From positions 55,808,068 to 55,872,067 of the forward strand of contig NC_088866.1 in NCBI RefSeq assembly GCF_032884065.1: 64,000 bases of DNA, written 5' to 3'. Each line of letters starts with the position of its first letter. Positions within the stretch are counted from its first letter, which is position 1. Shown piece after piece: positions 44,437-54,686 of this stretch. The notes under the pieces are model-generated. The model was not told where the DNA came from, made no database searches, and worked only from the letters and a program-made list of their open reading frames with translations. The position numbers and the translations under genes were made by a program. The DNA comes from Artemia franciscana. Lineage: Eukaryota > Arthropoda > Branchiopoda > Anostraca > Artemiidae.

Positions 44437-46310
44437 AGGTTGGCACAGGAAAGTTCTTTTTATGACACTTGGTGTTAAACAAGTGACATATAGCAATCGC
44501 AAATTCTGTCGGTCTGTCTGTCTTTCGGTCTGTCGGTCCTGGTTTTGCTTCTTTAGGCACTTTCAGGTAAGCTAGGACGATGAAATTTGGCGGGCTTATC
44601 AGGGACGGGACCAGATTAAATTAGAAATAGTCTTTTTCCCAATTTGACTATCTGGGGGGGGGGGGGGGCAGTGGGGGCTGGTTAATTTGGAAAAATAGAA
44701 AAATGAAGTATTTTTAACTTACGAATGGTTGATCAGATCTTAATGAAATTTGATGTTTGGAAGGATATCGTGTCTCAGAGCTATTATTTTAAATCACGAC
44801 CGGATTTGGTGACATTGGGGGGGAGGGGGAAACCTAAAATCTTGGAAAACACTTAGAGTGGAGGGATCGGGATGAAACTTGGTGGAAAAATAAGCACAAG
44901 TCCTAGATACATGATTTACATAACCGGAACGGATCCGCTCTCTTTGGGGGGGGGGGTTAATTCTGAAAAACTGAGGTATTTTTAACTTACGAACGGGTGA
45001 TCGGATCCCAATGAAATTTGAAGGATATCGTGTCTCAAAGCTCTTATTTTAAATCCCGACCGGATCTGGTGACATTGGGGAGAGTTTGGGGGGAACCTAA
45101 AATCCTGGAAAACGCTTAGACTGGAGGGATCGGGATGAAACTTGGTGGGAAAAATAAGCAGAAGTCTTAGGTACGTGATTGACATAATTGGAATTGATCC
45201 GCTCTATTGGGGGGGGGGGGGTTAATTCAGAAAAATTAGAAAAAATGACGTATCTTTAACCTACGAAGGAGTGATCGGATCTTCATGAAACTTCATATTT
45301 AGAAGGACCTCGTAATTCAGATCTCTCATTTTAAATCTCAACTGGATCCAGGTCCATTGGGGGGGGGGGGGGGCGGAAATCTTAGAAAATACTTAAAGCG
45401 GAGAGATCAGAATGAAACTGGATGGGAAGAATAAAAACCTGTCTAATATACGTGACTGACAGAACCGGACCGGATATTCTCTCTTTGGTGGAGTTGGGGG
45501 GGGGGGGTAATTCGGAAAAATGAGGTATTTGTAACTCACGAACGGGTGACCAGATCTTAATGAAATTTGATATTTAGAAGGATCTTGTGCTTTAAAGCTC
45601 TTATTTTAAATTCCGACCATATCCTGTGACATTAAGGGGAGTTGGAGGGAGACACCAGAATTCCTGGAAAACGTGGAAATGTGATCGGATGATCGGTGAT
45701 CTGATACTAATGAAACTTGATACATATAGAAGGATCTTATGTCTCAGATGCTCCATTTTCGACTCGAATTGGATCCGGAGACTTTGGGGGCTGGAGGAAG
45801 GAAATAGAAATCTTGGAAAACGCTTAGAGTGGAGAAATCAGGATGAAGCTTGGTGGATAGAATAAGCAAATGTCCTAGATACGTGATTGATATAACCGTA
45901 CTGGATTCGCTGTCTTTGGGGGAGTTCGGGGAAGGGGTTCAGTGATTTGGCGAGTTTGGTGCTTCTGGACGGGAACTGCTTCTGGCGTGTCAGGGAACTG
46001 CACAAACTTGATAAAGTCGTTTTCCCAGATTCGACCATCTGGGGGCCTAAAGAGAGAGGAAAAATTAGAAAAAATGAGGTGTTTATAACTTACGAGTGGG
46101 TGGTCGGATCTTAGTGAATTTTGATATTTAGAAGGACATCGTGACTCAGAACTCTTATTTTTAATCCCGACCGGCATTAAGCCTCTGATTTTCCTTTTAA
46201 ATCTATCTATTGATTCTTAGAATTTTGTTAGAGCTCATACCATATGAGCTCTTGTCTCTTAGCTCTTCTTGCCTCGTCACAAGTGCCATATGAGCTCGTA
46301 GCTCTTGTTT
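44437..46310. mobile_element. Microsatellite-bearing tandem-repeat element, HINE/Helentron-like candidate
   Basis: Left part: 'cacttggtgttaaacaagtg' (6-bp inverted repeat), then a (GTCT/GTCG) run at 44505-44540, then 'gctaggacgatgaaatttgg'. Centre: units of about 270 bp starting near 44714, 44982, 45256 and 45531, with a partial one to 46087, each with 'aacttacgaa(c)gggtgatc', 'aaatcccgaccgg' and a G-run of 7-13. Right part: 'accatatgagctcttgtctc' and 'gccatatgagctcgtagctc' at 46237-46308. Layout (hairpin, microsatellite, internal tandem units, no transposase) resembles the pearl/HINE class. The family call is inference. Confidence 0.5.
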
Positions 46311-47489
46311 AATAATTTGAATTTCTATATTTTTTAATTAAGTTTTGTAAGTAAAATTAAACTTTAAGTAAGGTTTTTTTCTATAGTTAAAAACAAAGTT
46401 TTAGTTTTTAAGTTTTTTTTTATATGAAAATTTTTCCTTGAAATTATCACTGTGTATGTTCCCCAAGTGCCTTTTTTTCTTTCAAGGGTAAAATCAGTTA
46501 ATCTGTAATTTAGGCTTTTCGCCCGTCGGTTTTTTTATCGAGAAAATTTTCAAGCAAAGGAATTATTTATCAGCAAAGCTTTTTAAACTATTGTTATGGT
46601 AGGTACACCAAAAAGCCTGATTAGGTGATTCAAAAATCCTTAGCTATTACGTATAAGCTGATGGTATGTTTTTAGAAATCCTGGTTGGCAATATGATGTT
46701 CTGTTTTTTCACAACTTAATTGTATTTTCATTAAATAGATTACGCTCTTGGGAGGAGGGAGAAAATTTCATATTAATTTTTTGGTTAGTGCAAACAGCTT
46801 TTCGTTCACTGGATTTGGCTTTAACTGAAAAAAGTCTCTTCAGATACCCCTAATTTGCCCTTAGCTGAGAATTGAACCAATGGGGACTAAAGCTGTCAAA
46901 AAAGTCAAAATGCACGGGTGACTTCGCCTGGAAAGCCATAATAAAGACACGAATTTAGGTTTTGGCTGTATTTCCTTTATTATGGGTAATCATGTAAGGG
47001 TACCCTTTAAAGGGTGGTGGGATGCTGGCACTAGAATTTTATTGTTATCTAGCTTTAGAGAATGCAGTGGGGGTTCTGGCCTTTCTTGCGCCCGGGGCAA
47101 AATCTTGACTATCGCTCCCCATCTGTCTCCCACAAAATTTTCGGTCCAAATTTTAGCAAAATTGTTATTTATCACCAAAATTATTTTCAATTTATTAATA
47201 AATAATTTATTTTTTATATATTATTTAAATTGTTATTATTTATTTTAATTATTTTCATTTAATTATTTTTGATTTGTTCTTATTTTATTAATTGTTTTTT
47301 ATAATTTTAAATGTATTAACTGTGCCCTCTACTTTATTTTAATAGAATAAAATTTCGAAAATTATATAATAATTGGAACTTTTAGATTATTTATTTGAAA
47401 TTTTGCGCCCCTAAAATTCTCCGAACGGAGCGAGTGCCCCCTAAGACCCACTCCTAAAATTGCCCCTGAGAGAATACCAAGCGACAGAC
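46311..47489. other. Block B tail then AT-rich sequence, no gene
   Basis: 46311-46760 holds the block B match. 46980-47120 is a short GC-richer patch ending in 'gcgcccggggcaaaatc'. 47150-47400 is extremely AT-rich. The 88-aa frame at 46982-47248 has no recognisable domain. Confidence 0.4.
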
Positions 47490-47699
47490 CAGTGGCGTCA
47501 ATTCATGGAAATATACGCGGAAGGGCAAAATGTTTTTTTTTCGGTATCTAGGGAGCAGAGGGTGGTTGTCATTTTTTTCCAATTTTTTCAGTGAAGTAAC
47601 AAAAAGGCATTTTTCAATGGCAATATTCCCAAAAACAGGTATTTTAAGAATCTAGAGTGGGGGAAACAGGCCTCCTGCTCCCCTTACTTGACGCTACTT
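47490..47699. mobile_element. MITE candidate, about 210 bp
   Basis: The ends 'cagtggcgtcaa' (47490-47501) and 'ttgacgctactt' (47688-47699) are inverted repeats with 10 of 12 bases complementary. The interior has no coding capacity. No clear target duplication is visible, so the class is unknown (hAT or Tc1/mariner ends can look like this). Confidence 0.35.
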
Positions 47700-47745
47700 C
47701 GATAGGATAAAAAATGGAAAATAAACCTAGTGTAGGCTCTTCTAT

Positions 47746-48860
47746 GTGGATCAAAAATTTACTGACTGTGTAATGAGAAACACTCAATTGGTAGGATGGC
47801 TTGGTACCTATTGTATAACGTCACAAGATTTTTTTGAGGTTTGGGATACTATACGAGGTTCGGATCCGAGGCTTATCGTTGACGTTTCATTAGCGGTCCT
47901 TGTTTTACAGGGATGGCTTGCTAGGCCAACACCCAACCGTTTTCTCTGGCTTGGCTTGGGGCAGGGACGCCAGTCCCTGGCTGTTCGACCGGAACTCCTC
48001 TTCGTCCTAGTTGTAGACTACGTCTTTAGACAGATAAATGGGCATGGAATCCGGATTGCAGGAAAACTTCTTCAGGACGTTGACTTCGCCGACGATGTTG
48101 GGCTCATAGAAGCTGATAAACAGAAGCTTCAGGAATTCCTGAACAAACTCGCAGAGAAAGCTGAATATTTCGGACTGCATATCAACGCCCCGAAGACAAA
48201 AGCTATGTCAATCAGTAGTTCACCCATGGGAATCCAACTAGGAGGAGAGGACATCGAACAGGTGACAGACTTCAAGTACTTAGGAAGTACAGTCACTTCC
48301 AGTGGTGACTCTGAAAAAGAATTGTGCACCAGGATATCATTTCAGAGACTCCTACCTGTCTAGAAATCCACCGTATACTCGCTGAAGTTGAAACTCAGGT
48401 TGTTCCAGAGCAATGTACTGTATGTCCTGAACTACGCTATGGAATGCCTTAAGCTAACTATGGAACAGGAGAAACACCTTACCGCCTTCGAGAATAACTG
48501 TCTTCGCCCAATCCTTAGAATCAGTTGGAGGGACCGTGTCAGCAACAACGAGATCGGTACCAGCAGAGGCCAGCCAGATATCGCAACCGTTGTACGACAA
48601 CGTAGATGGCGATACCTTGGACACATCCTACGCGTGCCAGAGCAAACATTTCCAAAAATGCTTCTCCACTGGCAAACGGAAGGCACTTGTCGCCGAGTAA
48701 GACCAAAAAAACACACTCCGTAGGACGTATGAACGCCACAGAAGAGACGATTCTCCTTCCAGAGTGGGAAGATATATACACAGGGACTCACATGAGGGAA
48801 GCCCTGTGTGCCTTTGGAGGCACTGGAGGAACTAAGGTAAGGAGATACTATAATTAAAAA
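47746..48860 (+). pseudogene. LINE RT C-terminal half (WLGH/YLGH type), decayed
   Basis: Around 48000-48350 the frame gives 'LLQDVDFADDVGLIEADK' (FADD is the RT catalytic motif), 'LHINAPKTKAMSI' and DFKYLGSTV. After a stop at 48361 the adjacent frame gives 'LRISWRDRVSNNEI' and 'RQRRWRYLGHILRVPEQTF', the typical tail. Further shifts follow at 48720-48860. Upstream 47880-48000 keeps only a scrambled RQGCPLSP region. It is 5'-truncated and has stops. Related to the tail at 11295-11650. Confidence 0.75.
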
Positions 48861-49424
48861 ATGAATTAAGTAAATAGCTGATATAATGTATTCTCATGTC
48901 TAAAGTCTCTAAACATTTAGTTATTTTAATGAAAAATTTGAGACACATATTTTAATTTTTATTCAAATAAAAATATATTAAATCAGGTAATTGTATTGGC
49001 AGATTTATGAGTGCTGAATTTTATCTTCTCAACAGACATGGCATAAATAACTAAATTGTCATAAATAAATCATAAGAAATATTAAAAAGAATAAACTAAT
49101 CATTTTAACATTAAAAATAACTTAAAATCTGATTATTTTTTTTTCTGGTTTGATGACTTTTTGTTGATAGCTACAAAAGAAATTGTTTCACCTTAAGTGT
49201 CCAAGCAAGCTAACTACTATTGTAAGAGTGTCTTATTCTGTTGAAGAATAAAAATACCAAATCAAAGGCAAAACTTGGAACTATGATCTTGATTTACATA
49301 ACAAATTTTTAGGAAGATTGGAACTCTAATCCTTTTCAAGCTCTTTCTAAATTCACTAATACTAACAACTTACATCAACTCTAAGTCACCTGAGGCCAAT
49401 ACAGCTACAGACCATCCTCCCTCC
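48861..49424. other. AT-rich sequence, nothing recognised
   Basis: No open frame, repeat unit or motif that I can support. Confidence 0.4.
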
Positions 49425-49620
49425 CAATATGCATAAAGCCTCGCTTTTCACACCCCCATATAAGCTCCTACTTTCCTTAAATCCTTCCTTACGACCCCCT
49501 CCCACTCCAATCAGGGATGGTCTGCTTTCCTTTTGACCCTAGATGGTTGGCCAAAAAGGAAAATCTCGGCAGTCAGTCATCCTTCATCAATAAAGCCTGA
49601 GCATTAAGTCGGATTTGGAA
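49425..49620 (-). pseudogene. Short LINE tail fragment, related to 11295-11650
   Basis: Minus-strand translation gives LLMKDD, a stop, LPRFSFLANHLGSKGKQT and IPDWSG. This lines up with the MKDDRLPNVL...SRAKREADRPLLGW segment of the 11.3 kb fragment. It has stops and is too short for more. Confidence 0.45.
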
Positions 49621-50229
49621 TTACAAAATTCCAAATCCGAAACGTATTATCTCGGTTCCCTTTCCTCGAATTCCCTTGCATTTAAATCTTTTCCCAGATA
49701 ACTACTTCTGCTGGTTCGTTTTCTATTTGTGTATTTTTTTTTTCATAAATTTGCTGATAAACTCAATCGAACTGGTCCATGCCGACAGCTATGAAAATTT
49801 GGTTGTAATCAAGGCCACAGTAAGGGGGGGGGGGTTACCGGTTTTGAACGATTGCCCCCCCCCCCTGGAAATTTTGTCCCACTTTTACCTTACGAGGAGT
49901 CCCACATTTTGTCTTAAGAGGATACGGTTTTGGGGGCGCAAAATGGGCCAGAAACTATACTTTTCCTAAAGAATGTTAAACTTAAAAAGTTAAGTCCCTA
50001 GGCTAAGAGGAGCCTAATATAAGGAGTCTGAGGCCGTGATCCCCCAAAAATATAGTCTCAAAAGGGCGAAATGCTTATTTTTCTGATCAGATGAAAATTT
50101 GTCGGCCAGGTAGATTCAAATATACAAGAAAAAAAAACATTGTTTACCCCCTGAAGGGGTTGAAAACTTCTTTTCCTTGAAGGGCTCGAAGCATACATCC
50201 ACAGTTTCCTTGTTCAAGGGAACCCCTCA

Positions 50230-50602
50230 CCGGTACCAATTCACGAAATATAGGGAGGCTAGGATTTATTTTATGCTGCTTGTGGAGCCACAAAAAGGGG
50301 GTAAAATTCTAGACAAGCTACTAAAGGAACTGCAAATACAGTTCTTAAATTAAAAAAAAGAAAACATTAATATGGCTTAAAATTATGCTCAAATAACAGG
50401 AATCTGATTTTTAGACCTAAAACCAGAGAAAAAGAAACTGAAAACTGAAAATTAAGGTATAATGTTTTTTTTTTTTTCTGAACTCCAAAAATGTGTAGGT
50501 TCGTCAAGTAGGCAAATTTCTAAGACATAGAAAACCATCTTCTGATTTCAATGTCTTAGAAATTTGCCTACTTGACCAATCAGGTTGTTTCATGTAACTG
50601 AC
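50230..50602 (-). repeat. Dispersed repeat with a perfect 26-bp inverted repeat
   Basis: Its reverse complement matches 58200-58370 ('taccttaattt(t/g)cagttttcag', 'attttaagccat'). At its 3' side two 26-bp arms, 50503-50528 and 50551-50576, starting 'gtcaagtaggcaaatttcta', are perfectly complementary around a 22-nt loop. The same arm sequence occurs once, diverged, at about 58210-58235. Confidence 0.65.
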
Positions 50603-51494
50603 CAGTCAAATGTCTGACCCGGTTAAAATTAATAAGGGGATTCGGCAAGGTGCCGTGTTGTCTCCTAGTATATTTAAATTTTTGCTCGCATCGTGCCTGC
50701 GTCCCCTTAAAAGTTCTGTTTCTTACGGTACTATTGGTTTGTCTTACTTTGCATATGCAGATGACGTTCTACTTGTTGCCCGGACTTGCCGTGGGTTGCT
50801 TTCCAATTTTACTATATTAACCAATGAACTATCTAAGATTAGACTGTCAGTTAATGCGTCCAAATGCGATTTTATTTGTCTTAATAGCTCCTATGCGGTC
50901 GCTCCACCCGTTCCTGGGACTGCAGTTCTACCATGTTCTTCTTTAGTTAGTTGGCTTGGTCTGTGTTTTGGCCCAACACTTTACACTAACTGTTCATCCC
51001 TAGTGAATCAAGCTGTGAAAAACCTACGCGTCGCTTACAGGAAAATATCCCCAAATAAAAGCTGTTGCAACCGCAACTGATTGTGCATGATTTATAACGC
51101 CTATTGTGCTCCTGTGCTTTTGTTTTTATCAGGCATAGCTCATCTGTTTCATAACAAATATCGCCAGACTCTACGTGCAGCTTATTTCAGATACTGCAAA
51201 TTCCACCTCCGACTTCCTAGATGGCACCAAAACAGAAAAGTCATTGCTTAATTTGGTTTAATGACGTGCATTCTCGGATTCACTCTTCCAGTGATGATTT
51301 ATGTAAAAAGACTATCAACTTTATTCACGTTTACGACTTTTTGCAGCCTTTTTTCCATGTTGATACTGGTTAATTAGTTCATGTTGTCTTTACTAGTTTG
51401 GACTTTTCTCGCTGTTTATCGGTTTGTTTATTTATAATACTCCAAAATTTGTGTTTTTTACACTTTTATGGGTAATAAAGTTCATTCATTCATT
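50603..51494 (+). pseudogene. LINE family 2 RT fragment with CATT-repeat tail
   Basis: A 156-aa open stretch (50610-51080) with 'KGIRQGAVLSPSIFKFLL' and 'SYFAYADDVLLVARTC' (RT motifs), 'LSVNASKCDFICL' and SWLGLCF. It is cut by TGA in 'NRN*LCM', then continues to 51370 with 'HLFHNKYRQTLRAAYFRYCKFHLRLP'. The family resembles family 1 (compare YADD and C-terminal YCKYLLYLP) but is distinct. It ends 'aataaagttcattcattcatt' at 51475-51495, a short-repeat tail, with 5' truncation at the start of the RT thumb. The Met at 50610 is internal to an original longer ORF. Confidence 0.75.
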
Positions 51495-52529
51495 ACAATG
51501 AATGCGTGTAATTCAAGCCCAAAACGGGCAGAAATCAAAATGCATAATCAGGAATATATTTACGTCTTCTTCTTCTTCAGTTTCAGCAATCGAGGGAATT
51601 TCAGTTGAGACTATTCAGTCTTTATCATTTTGATTCACTCTGTGAGATAAACTTAGCTACTGAATTGGTTATAAAACAAAATCCTTTCGTATTGTTTCTT
51701 GTCTGTTTTTAGCATTACGATTATTCTTTGCTATTGTCGTTATCGCCATTTACAAAATAAAATATAATACATTCTAGCCAATAAAACAAATTAGATTTTT
51801 ATTAAAGCTAACAAGATATCAGATATGACCTTGCTTAAGCACCGTTTTCTTAAATGTTCTAGAAGAGAAGCAGAAAATAAAACAGTAAAAGCTATAGATA
51901 TAAAACTGTATGGAACTATAGAAATAGTTTCCAACCAAAACCAGAATCTTGAGCCTTCAATCATCACATCAACATAGACAGACTGCTAAAAAAAAAACAA
52001 CAGATGAAGGCTTGAAGGGTTTTGAAATGCCTTCAAACCTTCATGAAAATGAAGGCTCATAATTCTTTATGTGTGGTCCTTACATTGCAAGCCATCTATC
52101 TTTATGATCACTACCAATTGTAGCTCGATAGAAAATCGTGTTTATTCTTTATCCAAAAAATGAGCTCAGGTAAAGAAAATGGCCTTTCTCACCCTATGGA
52201 TTGATATAACTTTGTATTGTACTGTGCATACTTGATAAATACAGAATTTTCAAACCGGCAATCTAAGGTAAGGAATAATTCTCACATTAAGCTGTTATCA
52301 AAAACCATTGTTAGCCTAATCCTCATTCTCCAATCATTGCTCTTTCCAAAAACAGTAAAGTCTGCCGTTGCAATCGTAACCTAGTCCCCCTCTCAGTGTG
52401 GCCAGAAATATTGGTTTTCATACTTAATTTGCCAGCTTAAAGATGGACTTAGGCCTACTGATCAACATAGTAAATTTTGTTTTTTTAGTATTTATCTAGA
52501 TAGCTACCTATATGGAAACATGTTAAGAA
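51495..52529. other. CpG-poor AT-rich sequence, nothing recognised
   Basis: No gene or repeat array supported. From here to about 63.2 kb CG dinucleotides become noticeably scarce. Confidence 0.4.
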
Positions 52530-52960
52530 AGAAATTCTTACTTGATAATATGCAGAATAACTGTAGCTAACACATTTTGCATGCAGCCTTGCTGTACTAT
52601 ACCCCAAACCCCTGTAATGTGCAAATATATAGGCCTAGCCTAAATTATACAGGCCTATTTTCTATCTTAAGGAAACAATTTTTACTTCATAATATACAGA
52701 ATAATCATAGTTAACACATTTTGTGTGTATTCATTCTTTATTTCACCTCCAAGCCCCTCTAATGTACAAATATATAGCCCAAATAATGCATTTTCTAGTC
52801 TATCTGAAGGAAACAATTCTTGCTTCATAATAGCCTCTACAGAGTAATCATAGCTAACACATTTTGTATGCAGTCTTGCCATGCTTCACCCTCAACCCCT
52901 CCCCCTAGTATTCAAATATATAGCCCTATTTATATATTTCCTATCCATTCTCAGAATACA
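52530..52960. repeat. Three tandem units of about 140 bp
   Basis: 'tagctaacacattttg', preceded by 'ttc(t/a)tacttgataatatgc' and followed by 'caacccc(t)...gtaca(a)atatat', recurs at offsets 143 and 138 (unit starts near 52536, 52679, 52817). A short reverse-complement match to the 'gccttgctgtactatacccc' part lies at about 53085-53125. Confidence 0.7.
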
Positions 52961-53570
52961 TCTAAGTTGTTTCAATCTGTGTACCTTTAAGTAGAACCAA
53001 CTATGATGAAACAAGGACCAGTTTCAAAACAAGAAATTGTTGGCTGAATACATTGAAAATATATTATTTGGACTTTATATTTGCATATTAGGGACAGTTA
53101 GGGGTAAAGTGTAGCAAGGCTCAGTAATAGGCATGTATAAAAACAAACTAAAAGAAAATGCTAAAACAATAAAGTTTTTGCTTTATTTACTTACTATTAT
53201 TGCTTAATTACTTACTAGTATAATTTACAGCTTGTTTCTATTAGTAAACAAAATTCTAGTTTTTCTTATCTTGAAAAATAGTTGAGTTGTTAATACAACT
53301 CTTAGATATGCATCTAGGTCAATACTGACCTGGCTTTCAGAGTGAGAACATCTCAAATAACTGGATTATATAGATTTGGAGTTCAAAGTAAAAGGATTTG
53401 GTTTGAATTGGATATTTATGAACTGTGAGTAAAATCACTCTACTTTAGTTTGATGAAAATAATGAATTCAGTTACTTTGAAAAGGATTATTTTGAAACTA
53501 ATTTAATTGGATGTTAGCTGTTTGACAGCATGGTTAGTAATAAACTGATTTGATTTTGGACTTTGGCTAA

Positions 53571-54686
53571 TTGTCCATATTTGTTGGTTATACCATTATG
53601 ATGGAATATGTACATTTGTTGGTGTTGAATTTTGTGCAATCCAATCTCAAAAAAGGAGTAAGTGATAAAGTTATTGCTAACCATGCTGTTGGTTTTTTCA
53701 ATGAGAAGTCTATTATGGCAGCTAAAATAGAACTTTGGTCTCATGTTTATGAGGGTGAATATGTGCAAAGATGCCAAGGCAATCAAGCTAATTACCATCA
53801 CATTAAGGACATGATGGAAATCTTCCAGAAATGTGATAGTGAGAATTTGTCTTTGCCTACATATGTGATTATTTTACCTACCAAGGTTCCTGTTATTCCT
53901 GCTGTGGCTTATTCTAGCTCCGCCTCAAAGCTTGTAAGCATTGATTTGGAACTTAAGCAAATTTGTGAGAAGATTTTGTCATATGATCTTAAATTCCCCC
54001 CTCTTAGCAGCCCTGGCGCTCAATCATTGAATCCTGATCTGATGACCATTGTTATTTCTAAAGTCCCATCAGAATTAAATAATCCTGCCAAGCATCGCGA
54101 AATAATAGACTCTGTTCCAGGTCATGAATGTATTCATAGCATTAAGCCCTCTGGCGATAAGCTGGTGGTACAAATTGGCAAGATTGCTGCAAGGAACTTT
54201 TGCAATGCTGTTCCAACTGTAATGAGAGATTGTGATGTCAAAGTAAAAGAAACAAAATATATTGGAATCATTAAAGCTATACTGATCAATTTTGATGAGG
54301 GAATGTTAATTGATTGCAACAATATTACTCATGCAAAACAAATAGGCAATTCTTTGGCTGTTAGAGTGTTTTTTGAAAATGCTGTTGTGCTTACTAATGC
54401 ACTTCAACTTGGTATAAAGATTGGGTATGAGATATATCAAGTTTACAAATACCAACGCCCACCCAAATGCTGTTATAATTGCCAATCATCAAATCACTTA
54501 AAATCAAACTGTGATAAAGAAAAATGCTGCTCCCATTGCGCAGGGCAACATGAATTCTTACCTGATTCTCCATGCCAGGCTACACCAAAATATGCAAACT
54601 GTCAAGGCAAACATGTGTCATTCTCAATGAAATGCCAAATTCTTTGTGAACTTCTGTTGAAACAATCATCCTATACTAGAAAGTGA
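53571..54686 (+). CDS. LINE ORF1 of copy 3, 371 aa, intact frame
   Basis: Same length and layout as the copy 2 ORF1: helical N-terminus (FVQSNLKKGVSDKVIANHAV), linker (PPLSSPGAQS), conserved 'VVISKVP'-type core, and C-terminal Cys/His clusters. Substitutions are mainly Arg to His/Cys/Gln and similar, as expected from CpG to TpG/CpA change (for example GERVQRRQGDQ becomes GEYVQRCQGNQ). The third zinc knuckle has lost its first Cys (KCANC becomes KYANC), so RNA binding may be impaired. The frame being open may be chance. The last codon AAA to AAG is silent here but destroys the overlapping ORF2 start. Confidence 0.8.
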   Translation: MSIFVGYTIMMEYVHLLVLNFVQSNLKKGVSDKVIANHAVGFFNEKSIMAAKIELWSHVYEGEYVQRCQGNQANYHHIKDMMEIFQKCDSENLSLPTYVIILPTKVPVIPAVAYSSSASKLVSIDLELKQICEKILSYDLKFPPLSSPGAQSLNPDLMTIVISKVPSELNNPAKHREIIDSVPGHECIHSIKPSGDKLVVQIGKIAARNFCNAVPTVMRDCDVKVKETKYIGIIKAILINFDEGMLIDCNNITHAKQIGNSLAVRVFFENAVVLTNALQLGIKIGYEIYQVYKYQRPPKCCYNCQSSNHLKSNCDKEKCCSHCAGQHEFLPDSPCQATPKYANCQGKHVSFSMKCQILCELLLKQSSYTRK

